Shown here piece by piece: positions 38,460 to 48,258 of a DNA stretch of 64,000 nt (position 1 is its first letter; every line of letters begins with the position of its first letter). A program made the position numbers and the translations under genes. The notes beneath the pieces were generated by a model. The model had not been told where the DNA came from. It ran no database searches and saw only the letters and a program-made list of their open reading frames with translations. The stretch is from Candidatus Nitrosocosmicus franklandus (lineage in GTDB: Archaea > Thermoproteota > Nitrososphaeria > Nitrososphaerales > Nitrososphaeraceae). The stretch is taken from positions 496,001-560,000 of the forward strand of contig NZ_LR216287.1 of assembly GCF_900696045.1 (NCBI RefSeq). Direction: 5' to 3'.

Positions 38460-38963
38460 AATACCCATGCTGTATTTTGAGCCCATATTCACTCTTGCTT
38501 GCTCTGTAATTTAACCTGCTGAATCATAAAAAAATCATGGATAGATTTTTAGCATCATTTCTGCCTATTTATTCAGGCTTTATTAAACAATTCTTGGCAA
38601 AACAATCAAAAAAGATAAATAATAAATGATCTTTTTTGTATAAATCTAACGATACTTTACGTTTTATGGGATAGAGTCCAACATATTTAGTTATCTAGAA
38701 GGTATAGATATAATGACTTGTGGCCACTCTGTCGTTTATGAAACAATGAAAATACAAATTTAACAATAAAGAAAAAGTAAGCAGAATGAAAGCACACTGG
38801 TTCACGTTGAACCTATTACAGTTGACAATAGCTATTCTAAAAAGATTTAATAATTTATTATCCATCATTAAGTTGGAATTTCCGTTCCTAAATACCCATA
38901 ATAACAAATGACAAAAAATACGTATACAGTGCATTACGGTGTCATTTATACATTATATCCTAT
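38460..38963. other. Intergenic stretch before the IS element
   Basis: No gene is seen. A 79-codon minus-strand frame at 38695-38934 is hydrophobic and looks incidental. Confidence 0.4.
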
Positions 38964-38971
38964 ATTGCGGG

Positions 38972-39638
38972 GGCTCTGTTCAGTTAACAGGTTTTAATTC
39001 CTTGTTGTGATAGTCGACAAACAGGTTCAACCAGTTTTTTACGTGTTTTAGTTTGCAGTTCTTTAGCCTGCAGGGAAAGTAATCATCGAAACTTTCAGTT
39101 CTGTCCTTGATATACTGCATTGTTCTTTCAATCAAGTTTTTTTCATAGGAGGAATGGAGATGGTGTTCTAATTTAAGGAATTGACAAGCCATGGGATACC
39201 AAGTACCACCATCTGTTGAAACTGGATGCTTTCCATAGTCTCTGACTATGTTTGACAGAAACCGTTCCGCAACAAACATGTTTCTCTCCTTAGAAATGGA
39301 TAGTGAGAGAATTTCCTTACTTTTCGCATCTATTGCAACCCATAACCACGTGTATTCTGAACCAACCTTAAGCAATGTTTCATCTACAATGAATTCACAT
39401 ATCCTTCTTTGTTTTGTCTTGATAATCTTAGGTTGGTACTTTTGAATCCAATTCCAGATGGAGACATGGTTTCTTTTATACATCTGAGACAATCTTTCCG
39501 AGGCTTTCCTTAAGGATAGGCCTGAAAAGTACAAATGCAACCCATAATACACATATTTTGAAGGTGTTCTGTTTCTAGTATTCATAAAAGAGATAGGACA
39601 TCTTCAAGCTATAGACTTGACGCTAAATGAACAGAGCC
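38972..39638 (-). mobile_element. Complete IS6-like insertion sequence
   Basis: A 667-bp element with perfect 11-nt terminal inverted repeats (GGCTCTGTTCA at 38972-38982 and TGAACAGAGCC at 39628-39638; one mismatch over about 15) and one transposase gene. The direct repeat ATTGCGGG flanks it at 38964-38971 and 39639-39646: an 8-bp target duplication typical of the IS6 family. The intact ends and duplication indicate a recent insertion. Confidence 0.92.
38980..39585 (-). CDS. IS6-family DDE transposase
   Basis: A short N-terminal helix-turn-helix region (LHLYFSGLSLRKASERLSQM) precedes the DDE catalytic core: Asp in EFIVDETLLKVG, Asp in VSTDGGTWYP and Glu in KNLIERTMQYIKDRT. The order and spacing fit the IS6 group of archaeal transposases, which are about 200-230 residues. 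The frame is complete, starts with ATG at 39585 and stops within the element's left inverted repeat. It is likely active or only recently inactive. Confidence 0.9.
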   Translation of the reverse strand: MNTRNRTPSKYVYYGLHLYFSGLSLRKASERLSQMYKRNHVSIWNWIQKYQPKIIKTKQRRICEFIVDETLLKVGSEYTWLWVAIDAKSKEILSLSISKERNMFVAERFLSNIVRDYGKHPVSTDGGTWYPMACQFLKLEHHLHSSYEKNLIERTMQYIKDRTESFDDYFPCRLKNCKLKHVKNWLNLFVDYHNKELKPVN

Positions 39639-39780
39639 ATTGCGGGTCTAATAATTAATTACGGCCAACCTCTGGTAAAATTTTTTTAGCAGAGCCTCGG
39701 TAGGTATGTATATGCATTCAATTAAACAAATAATCATTCCTACGGATTATCAATAAAAGTTTGGCAGATACAAAAAGAAT

Positions 39781-41151
39781 CTAAGTCAACGGCAATATTC
39801 GGTACAAAGACCCACTATAACTTAGAACATACAAATAACCATCCACACCAACCTCAATGTCTGTTATACCACCAAATCCTTCTCCGAACACAAGGGGTTG
39901 ACTTTCCCTTGGGTCATCCACCTGTTTATCTGACAACGATTGCAAGTTACCGCCATACCTTTGTTCATCCATAATCACACCATCTCTCAAATCATTCAAA
40001 ACAAATCGATACAGATATCCATTATTTATGTCTCCTACAAACATATTGTTGGCATATTGTTTACCGAGTTTTTCTGAATCCAAGAATTTAAGATCAGTTA
40101 TTCCTATGGTATTTACCCACACAAATTCCGGATCCGAATAATGACTGTTCCCAAAGTATAACAAGTTTTCGGGGAATAGGTTCTTCCCACTTGAGCTATC
40201 AGTATTCTCCTTCTTGAGATCATTATTTTCAGCGTATCCTTGAATTTGTTCCCATCCACTGTTAAATCCAGGTGTAACAAGATTGATTTCATCCCCATAA
40301 GAAGCCCCGTTTTCTGTATCCCACAAATTACCAGTCAGAGAATCAAAATCCATCCCAAAGCTGTTACGAATGCCCATGGCATAATAAAGATTCAATGGTA
40401 TTTGGTCACCAAAGATAGGGTTATCTGGATCTACAATTTTTCCATCCTGCGTAATTCTCAAAATGCCTCCTAAACCATTTGGTGCAGGACCATCTTCTAC
40501 GTTCTGGGCCTGTGTCCTGTGTCCACCCACTTCGCCTACAATCAAGTATACATTATTATCGGGTCCAACAACCACCTTTCCACCATTGTGATCAGTCCTA
40601 CCTTCTTTGACCGGATCAGCTGGCAAATCAAGCAAAAGTAACGGATTTATCAATTTACCGTCAACCATTTCATATCGATAAAGTCTATTGCCTAATGGAT
40701 CGACACCTTTTTCGATATCGCTTGCATCTTCGCCATTTCCAGATTCAGTATAAAAAAGAAATACAAAAATCTTGCCAGCACCAGAGTTTTTGGAAACGTC
40801 GATCCCCAATAGACCACGCTCAATTTGAGTTGCTACCGGGACGTCAATCACGGGATCATCCATAATCTCTCCATTCAAAATTCGAATTACTTTGCCTGTA
40901 TTTTTTTCTGTTACCAATATGTCATTTTCTCCTATAAAGGCCATGCTAGTAGGAAAATCCAGTTCATCAACGACCGTTTGGGCTTGAAGAGAAGCATCCA
41001 TAATCTCAGGTCCATCGGAGTTAGGAGAAGCCTTAGAGTAAGCAGCCAAGGCAAGAGGAACAGAAAAAAAAGAGAAAAAGAGAAGGAATATTGTTAATCC
41101 AATAAACGGAAATATCAAAAGCAGTCTAGGTTCAATAATATGCTTTAGCAT
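39781..41151 (-). CDS. PQQ-dependent sugar-dehydrogenase-like secreted oxidoreductase
   Basis: Soluble glucose/aldose dehydrogenase-type beta-propeller. An N-terminal hydrophobic segment (about 8-38) is a signal peptide or anchor. Diagnostic strings are ERGLLGIDVS (111-120), GRTDHNGGKVVVGPD (184-198) with His188 as the expected catalytic base, YLIVGEVGGH, GLGGILRI and ENGASYGDEIN, all spaced as in the family. The protein oxidises aldoses or related alcohols using PQQ; no PQQ biosynthesis genes are in this window, so the cofactor source is open. It is transcribed away from the IS element. Length (456) is normal. Confidence 0.88.
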   Translation of the reverse strand: MLKHIIEPRLLLIFPFIGLTIFLLFFSFFSVPLALAAYSKASPNSDGPEIMDASLQAQTVVDELDFPTSMAFIGENDILVTEKNTGKVIRILNGEIMDDPVIDVPVATQIERGLLGIDVSKNSGAGKIFVFLFYTESGNGEDASDIEKGVDPLGNRLYRYEMVDGKLINPLLLLDLPADPVKEGRTDHNGGKVVVGPDNNVYLIVGEVGGHRTQAQNVEDGPAPNGLGGILRITQDGKIVDPDNPIFGDQIPLNLYYAMGIRNSFGMDFDSLTGNLWDTENGASYGDEINLVTPGFNSGWEQIQGYAENNDLKKENTDSSSGKNLFPENLLYFGNSHYSDPEFVWVNTIGITDLKFLDSEKLGKQYANNMFVGDINNGYLYRFVLNDLRDGVIMDEQRYGGNLQSLSDKQVDDPRESQPLVFGEGFGGITDIEVGVDGYLYVLSYSGSLYRILPLT

Positions 41152-41642
41152 AGTTAATCAAAGAATTACTAACTAACAATTATGAATTAAGAGACAATTA
41201 TCAATAATATTAATAGTATAAATTCCAATGAGTTTCCTGTATGATTGACAAATACGTAATTTTATGATCTATAAGCGCCAAAAATATACCATCTATGTAT
41301 TTCATTGGTTTTAGTAGTATTCTATAATGGGGTTTGATATCTCCAGAAACATGATGTACTTTCGACTTGTCATTGACAGTTATTTCCGTAAATTACTAGT
41401 CGATGAAATGTAGATATATTGTGATTTCAGACTGTAGACCATTCTTAGAACTATCCATTCTTTACTTACTGCAATGCTATGCTAAGACAAATCATCTACA
41501 AATACCAATATTAGATAAAATTTTCAAAAGGATTTAATGATTACAATTAAAAAACAATTTATAAAATAAGGAATCGAAAAAATTATGACATACTTACCAA
41601 AAATAATATCTATTAAAAAAAATAGATATGGTATTTGTCTTA
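41152..41642. other. Intergenic region with a hairpin downstream of ferritin
   Basis: No gene seen in about 490 nt. A hairpin near the ferritin stop is listed separately. Confidence 0.4.
41606..41629 (-). terminator. Hairpin terminator candidate downstream of ferritin
   Basis: ATATCTATT and AATAGATAT form a 9-bp stem around a six-base A/T loop, 14 nt after the ferritin stop codon. In the sense of the ferritin transcript a T-rich run follows. Confidence 0.5.
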
Positions 41643-42161
41643 TTATTTCGGGGCTGCTGAGACCTGAGACCTTATTGCAGATAAATTCTGGTCTATCTGG
41701 TAAATAGCCAGTTTATCATCTCTGCCGAGCAATTCAAATTTCTGAAGAATTGTTTGAAACAATGTCTCCTCCTCGGTTTGCTCGGTTACAAACCATTGCA
41801 AAAACGAATAAGTGGAATAATCTTTCTCTTTTGCGGCTATATCAACTAGTTCATAAATCTCTTTAGTAACTTTGCGTTCGCTCTCTAACCCAAATTGAAA
41901 GGCTGCTTCTAAGGACTGAAAGCTTCCGGGTGGTTTTTCAATGGCTGGAATCACCGCTTCATATCCTGCATTATTTAGATAGTGAATGAACTTTAGCATG
42001 TGGTCTTTTTCTTCGGCGGCTTGCTCAAAGAAAAATTTCGCACTTCCATCGTATCCGATTCTTTCACACCAGGATCCGATTGCTATGTATGCGTTTGCAG
42101 AAAATGCTTCATGAGAAATTTGTTCATTGAGGGCCTTTATCATTTCTGATGATATTTGCAT
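41643..42161 (-). CDS. Ferritin
   Basis: Four-helix-bundle iron-storage ferritin. The ferroxidase residues fit: EQISHEAFSANAYIAI (helix A Glu), FFFEQAAEEKDHMLKFI (the E-x-x-H of helix B), LESERKVTKEIYELVDIA (helix C) and FVTEQTEEETLFQTIL (helix D). The protein is closest to bacterial-type ferritins such as FtnA. I prefer the ATG at 42161; the longer frame from a TTG at 42206 would add 15 residues, and a TATA-like ATTATAAG overlaps that region. It is 77 nt downstream of the PhoD-like gene stop on the same strand. Confidence 0.9.
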   Translation of the reverse strand: MQISSEMIKALNEQISHEAFSANAYIAIGSWCERIGYDGSAKFFFEQAAEEKDHMLKFIHYLNNAGYEAVIPAIEKPPGSFQSLEAAFQFGLESERKVTKEIYELVDIAAKEKDYSTYSFLQWFVTEQTEEETLFQTILQKFELLGRDDKLAIYQIDQNLSAIRSQVSAAPK

Positions 42162-42237
42162 AGTGTAGTAATTGCCCAGTTCATCTATATTTATCTTATA
42201 ATGCAATAAAGGATAAACCTACACCTTGTACACATCA

Positions 42238-44808
42238 TTAGAAGCAAACTAACGCTTGGCTATATTCTATATTTCCTTTATCTAGAAAATAAAGTGTGTG
42301 TCTTACTGCCTTAGAATTCAAATCCAAATAGACATGTCCTATGTTATTTTTTGCCAAAACGGGCATGGTACTTTGACCTTTAGGTTTTATAAGCAGCCTG
42401 TGTTCAGTCCATGGAATTCCCATAAAATTTCTTTCATTCTTAGTTGCTTGGAAATGTCTTCCTACTAGATTAAATGAAATTACTTTAATTTTTTCTAACA
42501 AAGATTTATGGTTGCCATGTCTTGAAAAATGAATTATCTGTTTTCTGCTGTAGCGATATTTGTCGATTCTTCGTATTCCGTTTTTAAGATCATAAATATC
42601 AGGGAGTATCCGAAAATAATCGTAATCCATCCGCTGAACCTTGTTTGTATTTTTCGTTACTAGGCCCTTCAAGTGAAATAATTTTTTTTTAGAGACAATT
42701 ACTCTATGGACCAAATTCAAGATCCAAATAGCCACCATCCTGTTTGTCAGACTATTACTTCTAAAAGGACTGCTAGTTAACTGTGCTACGGGTATTGCAG
42801 ATTGAATTTTATTGTCATAATCTGTTTCTGAGGAGGAGGAGGAGGAGAAGGAGGATTTTATTTCTTGATTTGGTATAGGTCTGTGACGTTGGAAGTGTGC
42901 TTGCATGGTAAATGCATAATGAACATCCCCAGATAGAAAAATGCAATAAGAAGGATTAAAATTATTGGCCAAAAATGCTAAAAAAGTGACAAAGCCCATT
43001 TCATTAGCTCTCCAGGTTTCTAAATCCCATTTATAAGAACCAGATATAGATGTCAAAAAGTATTGGACACTTTCGGCAAGTTCGAAACCAAAAACCGGAG
43101 TAGGAGAGATCGAGATCAATGGATCAGTCTTCCTATATCCAGATTTTGTGAGTATGTTTTTCATATGATTTAAAGCGCTGCTACTTAACAAGTAAGGTGG
43201 CCCTTCCTCATCAACAAATGTTCTTTGTGTACGACAATCAAGAAAAACCGATAAAGGATAAGTTGGAGCTACGAATGTCCAATTTCTAGACATTATGAAA
43301 TGATAATCCATCTCTTGATCCGATTTGAAGTTTTCAACGGTGTCTTTTGCAGACCCAGATGTTTGTAAAGACGTTGACGATAGATCCTGATATTTTTGTG
43401 ATATAGACCTGCTAAATTCCCTAGTGAGAGACAGATATTGCTTTATTTTTTGTATAAACTCGTCATCGAAGGATTCTGGATCGTTTCCCCATGCCTGAAA
43501 TGCCCAATAGGCTAACAGACCATTTGAAATTATTTGTTTACCACAAGTGCTCTGTTCTACATCGTTGCACCATTTTTTATTTATATTCCAGTCATCGGTG
43601 ATTTCGTGATCATCACAAATCATATATGTAGGAATATTCGCAAAAAGTCTTCTTATCCCAAATAGACTTTGTCGACTTTGTTCTAGTTCTTTCATTTCAT
43701 TCATATACTTAGTAGCAGGAGGTGAAGAATCAGAATTACCGTTTGTTGAGCCCTGATCAAATCTTTTGGGCCAAAGTAGTTGATTCCATGCAACAAGATA
43801 CATTGCAGCAAATTCTCCAAAACCAAGCAAGTGATTGTCTCCTACCTCTGTAGAAAATTTGGCATATTTACTAACTATTTCACTCCTGTCTCCTTTAACT
43901 AATTCGCCAAGTTTTCTTTCGAGACCAACAATTCCTTCTTCCCAGCCCAAAAGTTTGGTGGAAAGTTCTTTTATAAGATCTATTAAAGGATCTGCAACAT
44001 CATCCGCATATATTTGATCTCCTATCAAGAATAGTGCACTAGGTCTTTTTGCCAGATCATAAGGAAAATCCTGTATTATTTTATCCCCGATTATAAGACT
44101 GTCCTCTTCATCACCATGCAACTTGCGACATGACCCGTACAATACATTAAGAGAAGAGGCGCTCACTGTGTCAGGGATATAAAACATTGGTAACCGTGGA
44201 TAAGGATAAAATCGTTCATTACTATCATCATGATTAGAATCTTTAGATTTAGACAAAGAACCATCCTTGTTCTTCTTAAGACCGTATACTATACTATTTT
44301 CTCCTGACAACAACCCCAAATCCTTCAAAGTAATTGTTTCAACCTGTCCTGTTTCTGTTGAAGAAGAAATCAGTTCCACGTCGTAGGCCAGTAACTCGTC
44401 TGTAGGAAATTCTATTGAATTGGTAAAGCTTTGAGAATCCCGATTATCATCATGGCGCTTAATTGGAGACGCTATTATTAAATTTATAAAAAGATTGTCC
44501 CCTAGTTGTACAGGAGAATTAACGCCTTCACCTATCAATTGTAAGTTTGGCTGTTGTACATCCGATAAAGTGTCGTTTCTATCATAAGACAGATTTTCAT
44601 TAAAAGTACTACCACTTCTGCTGTTTCTGCTGTTCCCATTGATAGTCTTTATGATCCTAAATATCTTTATTCTAGCCCGTACATTCTTACTAGTTGAAAT
44701 CCATATACATATCTTTGATTTATCGACTCTACGAATAATTGGGCCAGCTAGTAATATAGGAATATCAAAATCCGCCACGTCATTAATAGTATGATTAAAG
44801 ATATTCAT
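42238..44808 (-). CDS. PhoD-like metallophosphatase
   Basis: Large phosphoesterase of the PhoD-like group. Metal-ligand motifs are visible in order: YGSCRKL (224-230), LIGDQIYADD (261-270), ICDDHEITDDWN (near 395) and SGDVHYAFT (near 615). An N-terminal beta-rich domain of about 210 residues precedes the catalytic part. There is no signal peptide; the first hydrophobic stretch (PILLAGPIIRR) is short, so location is uncertain. The 856 residues exceed many PhoD proteins because of low-complexity insertions (Ser/Asn near 58-80 and poly-Ser near 655). It may release phosphate from phosphodiesters. The ferritin gene follows on the same strand. Confidence 0.82.
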   Translation of the reverse strand: MNIFNHTINDVADFDIPILLAGPIIRRVDKSKICIWISTSKNVRARIKIFRIIKTINGNSRNSRSGSTFNENLSYDRNDTLSDVQQPNLQLIGEGVNSPVQLGDNLFINLIIASPIKRHDDNRDSQSFTNSIEFPTDELLAYDVELISSSTETGQVETITLKDLGLLSGENSIVYGLKKNKDGSLSKSKDSNHDDSNERFYPYPRLPMFYIPDTVSASSLNVLYGSCRKLHGDEEDSLIIGDKIIQDFPYDLAKRPSALFLIGDQIYADDVADPLIDLIKELSTKLLGWEEGIVGLERKLGELVKGDRSEIVSKYAKFSTEVGDNHLLGFGEFAAMYLVAWNQLLWPKRFDQGSTNGNSDSSPPATKYMNEMKELEQSRQSLFGIRRLFANIPTYMICDDHEITDDWNINKKWCNDVEQSTCGKQIISNGLLAYWAFQAWGNDPESFDDEFIQKIKQYLSLTREFSRSISQKYQDLSSTSLQTSGSAKDTVENFKSDQEMDYHFIMSRNWTFVAPTYPLSVFLDCRTQRTFVDEEGPPYLLSSSALNHMKNILTKSGYRKTDPLISISPTPVFGFELAESVQYFLTSISGSYKWDLETWRANEMGFVTFLAFLANNFNPSYCIFLSGDVHYAFTMQAHFQRHRPIPNQEIKSSFSSSSSSETDYDNKIQSAIPVAQLTSSPFRSNSLTNRMVAIWILNLVHRVIVSKKKLFHLKGLVTKNTNKVQRMDYDYFRILPDIYDLKNGIRRIDKYRYSRKQIIHFSRHGNHKSLLEKIKVISFNLVGRHFQATKNERNFMGIPWTEHRLLIKPKGQSTMPVLAKNNIGHVYLDLNSKAVRHTLYFLDKGNIEYSQALVCF

Positions 44809-45235
44809 ACATATTTACCAAAGTTCAAAAAGATTTCTGACTCTATTCTTAAAAACGGTGAGATGAAGAGGGAAATCATAGATTTGGTGGTTGGTTGTAT
44901 CTAACAACAATAGTACAGTATAAAAGTACGAGGTAGGTCCAGTAAAATAAAGGATATTAAAGAATTTATCTATTAGAAATTTATCGTGTCGGTTCACGGG
45001 ATACGTTTCATCATGCCTATTTAGTCATCAAGTATTATGTATTATACTAGATATTCTACCCCTTAAAGATCATAGTTGGAGACAAGGAATAGGTAAGACA
45101 TGCACAACAATATTTCATCGTAGTCCAAGATAACGATGCAATTTCGGCAAGTATCCACGCTCAATTTTTACTGTAACTATTTCTATCTAATTGAACCTGA
45201 ACAATGTTAAAATAATTCAAAAACCACTATTACTC
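44809..45235. other. Divergent intergenic region between PhoD-like and dienelactone hydrolase genes
   Basis: No gene is convincing; a 60-codon minus-strand frame at 44815-44997 lacks features. Both flanking promoters should lie here. Confidence 0.4.
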
Positions 45236-46195
45236 ATGCAATCAAAAAAAAATAATACAAGTGGACCTATTTTTTCAATCCTCACAGTCCTACTCTTATC
45301 CATGATAATTGCCCCGAACCTGCCCGGAGTATATGCACAGAATAACACCAATACTAGTAGCAACAATGATCAATTTGTCGCATCCTCAAATAATAATACA
45401 GAATCAGACAACTTTGTATCTTCAAATGGAACACTAACTCTTTCAAACAATACAATCGGTCTTCATAATGAAGATGTAGTTTACTTCAATAATACTAATG
45501 GGTATCTAGTATATCCAGAAAATACTGCTGCTGAGGAAGGAGGCAATGCATCGGACTCTAAACTACCTGCTGTTGTGATGGTTCATGAATGGTGGGGCCT
45601 AAATGACAACATAAAGAACATGGCAGACGAGCTTGCAAAGGAAGGTTATGTAGTTTTAGCAGTTGACTTGTACAATGGCAAGGTTGCTACTTCGCCAGAT
45701 GAGGCGATGAGCTTGGTTACAAGTGCACGAGAAAATCAAAACGCCTCCAATTCAAATTTGCTTGCAGCGGTGGAGTATCTGAAATCCCTTGATACTGTTG
45801 ATTCATCAAAGATAGTCAGTATAGGATGGTGCTTTGGTGGAGGCCAAGCTCTTCAGCTTGCACTTAATACCGATCCATCTAGTCCTCTGGCTGCCACAGT
45901 GCTTTACTATGGCAATCTAGTAACCGATGAACAACAATTGTCAAAGATAAAGGGACCGGTCCTAGGGATATTTGGTAGTGAAGATCAGTCTATCCCCGTT
46001 TCAGAGGTAAAGAAATTCGAAGAGGCATTAAACGCCAACAACATTACAAACGAAATCCACATTTATGAAGGAGTGGGACATGCCTTTGCAAATCCAACTG
46101 GAGATAATTTTGCGCCAAATGAGCTAAAAGATGCATGGCAAAAAACTATCAAGTTTTTGGAGACGCATGTAAAAACAAACAATGAGCAGCAATAA
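45236..46195 (+). CDS. Secreted dienelactone hydrolase-family protein
   Basis: Alpha/beta hydrolase of the dienelactone hydrolase type. A signal peptide (PIFSILTVLLLSMIIAPNLPGVYAQ) is followed by an Asn/Ser-rich linker of about 60 residues, then the catalytic domain. The nucleophile Cys is in IGWCFGGGQAL, the acid Asp in FGSEDQSIP and the His in GVGHAFANP; HEWWGLND supplies the usual Glu-containing loop. Substrate may be an ester or lactone outside the cell. I take the ATG at 45236, which gives a standard signal peptide, over the TTG at 45191. Confidence 0.87.
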   Translation: MQSKKNNTSGPIFSILTVLLLSMIIAPNLPGVYAQNNTNTSSNNDQFVASSNNNTESDNFVSSNGTLTLSNNTIGLHNEDVVYFNNTNGYLVYPENTAAEEGGNASDSKLPAVVMVHEWWGLNDNIKNMADELAKEGYVVLAVDLYNGKVATSPDEAMSLVTSARENQNASNSNLLAAVEYLKSLDTVDSSKIVSIGWCFGGGQALQLALNTDPSSPLAATVLYYGNLVTDEQQLSKIKGPVLGIFGSEDQSIPVSEVKKFEEALNANNITNEIHIYEGVGHAFANPTGDNFAPNELKDAWQKTIKFLETHVKTNNEQQ

Positions 46196-46297
46196 TCACC
46201 AACACACACTTTTTTCTTCGATAAAGTGTCAGATGAGCCATTAACAATGTGTTGTTTTTTTTATTCGAAAATTTGATTAGTTAATTCCTAACCTGAA

Positions 46298-46828
46298 ATG
46301 ATGTTGCTACAAATATTTTTTATCATCGTTTTAATTTCGATGGGTTTGGCCTCTTCGTTTTACTTTATTCATTTGCCAGATATCAGGGTACAAATGTCAG
46401 CTGCTTATGACGACGACATACAGAAGAAACCTATTTTTGGAAAAGTAACGGAAATTAGCAATAATTTTACTGTGGGAGTAAATGGCAGTTTAGTTGTCTC
46501 ACTTGCATTTATCTATCCAAATTCTACCGATCAAACTACTCATGAGGACGGTGTTCACTATATGTCCGTAGTATGTCCAATTCGCTCTCCTGTAATCATA
46601 TTACCAGTATCTGATTATACTAGATTTAACGACACAGATTCGTCCATGAATCTGACAAAATTATCTGGAATTGTTTATTGTCAAACAAGCAACATGTCCG
46701 ATATCAACTCTGAAAAAAGCATAAATGAACAATTGGTTGACGCAAACCTAGCAAGTTTAGATGTCAACGGATGTAATGATACTACTTTCCTTTGGATCAG
46801 GGAATTTGACTACTACTACTACTGCTAG
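46298..46828 (+). CDS. Exported protein resembling a degenerate staphylococcal-nuclease-like domain
   Basis: An N-terminal hydrophobic segment (LLQIFFIIVLISMGLASSFYF) acts as signal or anchor. The rest shares the late part of thaumarchaeal SNase-like proteins: CPIRSPVIIL, then GIVYCQ, INEQLVDANLASLD and a Cys before a FLWI end. The early catalytic Arg/Asp/Glu positions are not evident, so it may be inactive. It has four Cys that could form disulfides and ends with a Tyr-rich tail (YYYYC). The similarity is faint and from memory. Confidence 0.45.
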   Translation: MMLLQIFFIIVLISMGLASSFYFIHLPDIRVQMSAAYDDDIQKKPIFGKVTEISNNFTVGVNGSLVVSLAFIYPNSTDQTTHEDGVHYMSVVCPIRSPVIILPVSDYTRFNDTDSSMNLTKLSGIVYCQTSNMSDINSEKSINEQLVDANLASLDVNGCNDTTFLWIREFDYYYYC

Positions 46829-46910
46829 TAAAATCACAACATTGAGCAAATATATACAAAAATAAATCTTTGATGGCTCAAATAAAACAAAATAGATAGT
46901 ATTCTACAGC

Positions 46911-47594
46911 TCATCCATAACCATATTTAACCATAATTTCTTTTACCTCATCATCAGTTACCTGATCAAATCTGTCATAAAATTGACCAACTGCTGAAAA
47001 TTCTATTCTAGAATGGAGTATCACAACCTTGTCGGCTATTTCTCTCAGAATATCAATAGTTTTATCATTTGCGGGTGCAACAGGCACAGCTACAATAAGA
47101 AATTTACATTTATGGTTCTTTTTTATCCACTTGGCCGAGGCAATTATTGTTGCTCCTGTGGCGATGCCATCATCAACAAGTATCACTATTTTGTTATCAA
47201 ATTCCTTTTCATAGGAAATGTTCCCTCTAAATAGCATCAATCTCCCATTAATTTCCTTTCTCTGAAAATCAACTTCTTGTTTCAAATAATCTTTGCGTAC
47301 GTTGAACAAATCGATAAAACCGTTGCTAATAAAATATTCACCATCAGGCATTACCGCTCCAAGAGCAAATTCCGCGTTAAACTCAGAACGAATTTTTCTA
47401 GATACGATTACATCGAGTTTACACTTTAATTTTTCAGCAATTTTCTCTGCCAATATAATTCCACCTCTAGGTATTGCAACAACGATAAGGTCATCTGGAC
47501 CAAATGACAAGGTCTTGTTTTTCCTCAATTCTTCATCAATCTTCTTAGCAAGTTCGGTCCCGGCATGTGCACGATCTTTGAATAATGCAGTCAT
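46911..47594 (-). CDS. Phosphoribosyltransferase-family protein
   Basis: Type I PRTase fold. The PRPP-binding motif is VILVDDGIATGATIIAS (about 133-149), with the two acidic residues followed by GxATGxT. The opening FKDRAHAGTELAKKI and later VVAIPRGGIILAEKIAEKLK are typical of a thaumarchaeal and bacterial family of unknown PRTase substrate. It is not one of the standard purine or pyrimidine enzymes that I can identify. ATG at 47594. The dehalogenase- or hydrolase-fused forms seen elsewhere are not present here. Confidence 0.85.
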   Translation of the reverse strand: MTALFKDRAHAGTELAKKIDEELRKNKTLSFGPDDLIVVAIPRGGIILAEKIAEKLKCKLDVIVSRKIRSEFNAEFALGAVMPDGEYFISNGFIDLFNVRKDYLKQEVDFQRKEINGRLMLFRGNISYEKEFDNKIVILVDDGIATGATIIASAKWIKKNHKCKFLIVAVPVAPANDKTIDILREIADKVVILHSRIEFSAVGQFYDRFDQVTDDEVKEIMVKYGYG

Positions 47595-47830
47595 AGCATT
47601 AATACAACATCCTATAAACTCGATATACCATTAGAAATTATTAACTGTTCACTACAATTTGCGAGCTGGAACTAATAAAAATAATACAAGCCTGAGATAG
47701 ATCTGAATCTAAAATAAATAACTGATGTCAACCTGTAGTCTAGAGATATTTTGTCAGGGTAAATAAGACCGTAGGTATCAAGCACCAGATTCATCAAAAA
47801 ATACTAATTTCAGTCAAAAACAAAATAAGC

Positions 47831-48162
47831 ATGCACAAGGTTTTTGACATTGAAAATATACTAGCTCAATTAGAGAAGGATAAAAAAAGGGATTCTTCCG
47901 TCTATTTTCTGGATTTTCTACATAATGATAGTTTTGAAGCTGGTATTATTAGACTGTCCCCGGTCAAAAGGACACTCAAGGTGTTCATAATGCCGACGAA
48001 ATATACTACGTTATAGAAGGAGATGGATTCATTAGGATTCATCAGGAGGATCATATGGTCCAGAAAGGTTCTTGTATTTTCGTTCCTTCCAATACAAAAC
48101 ATTATTTTCACGGCAACAATAAGGAACTCGTTGTTTTGTATGTATTTAATGTTTCAAACTGA
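47831..48162 (+). pseudogene. Cupin-domain protein with a frameshift
   Basis: The frame from ATG at 47831 reads normally to ...IIRLSP and then loses sense in TCCCCGGTC near 47957-47965. From there another frame continues with GVHNADEIYYVIEGDGFIR (cupin motif 1) and FVPSNTKHYFHGNN (motif 2) to a stop at 48162. Adding one base at the C/G run restores a 110-residue cupin. It is either a one-base loss, a sequencing error, or a rare recoding site. The cupin would be a small metal-binding beta-barrel of unknown substrate. Confidence 0.85.
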
Positions 48163-48174
48163 CCCGGGACTACC

Positions 48175-48200
48175 TGCTGGACTACTATAGTAGTCCAGCA
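48175..48200. terminator. 26-nt perfect palindrome between convergent genes
   Basis: TGCTGGACTACTATAGTAGTCCAGCA is a perfect palindrome, 12 nt after the cupin stop and 58 nt after the end of the opposite-strand phosphoesterase gene. A symmetric hairpin in a convergent intergenic region could terminate both transcripts. No strong T-run follows, so another role is possible. Confidence 0.5.
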
Positions 48201-48258
48201 TGCCGGATAGATTTCGATTAAATCATGCTGAGAATAATGCATATTTCCTTCATGGTTA

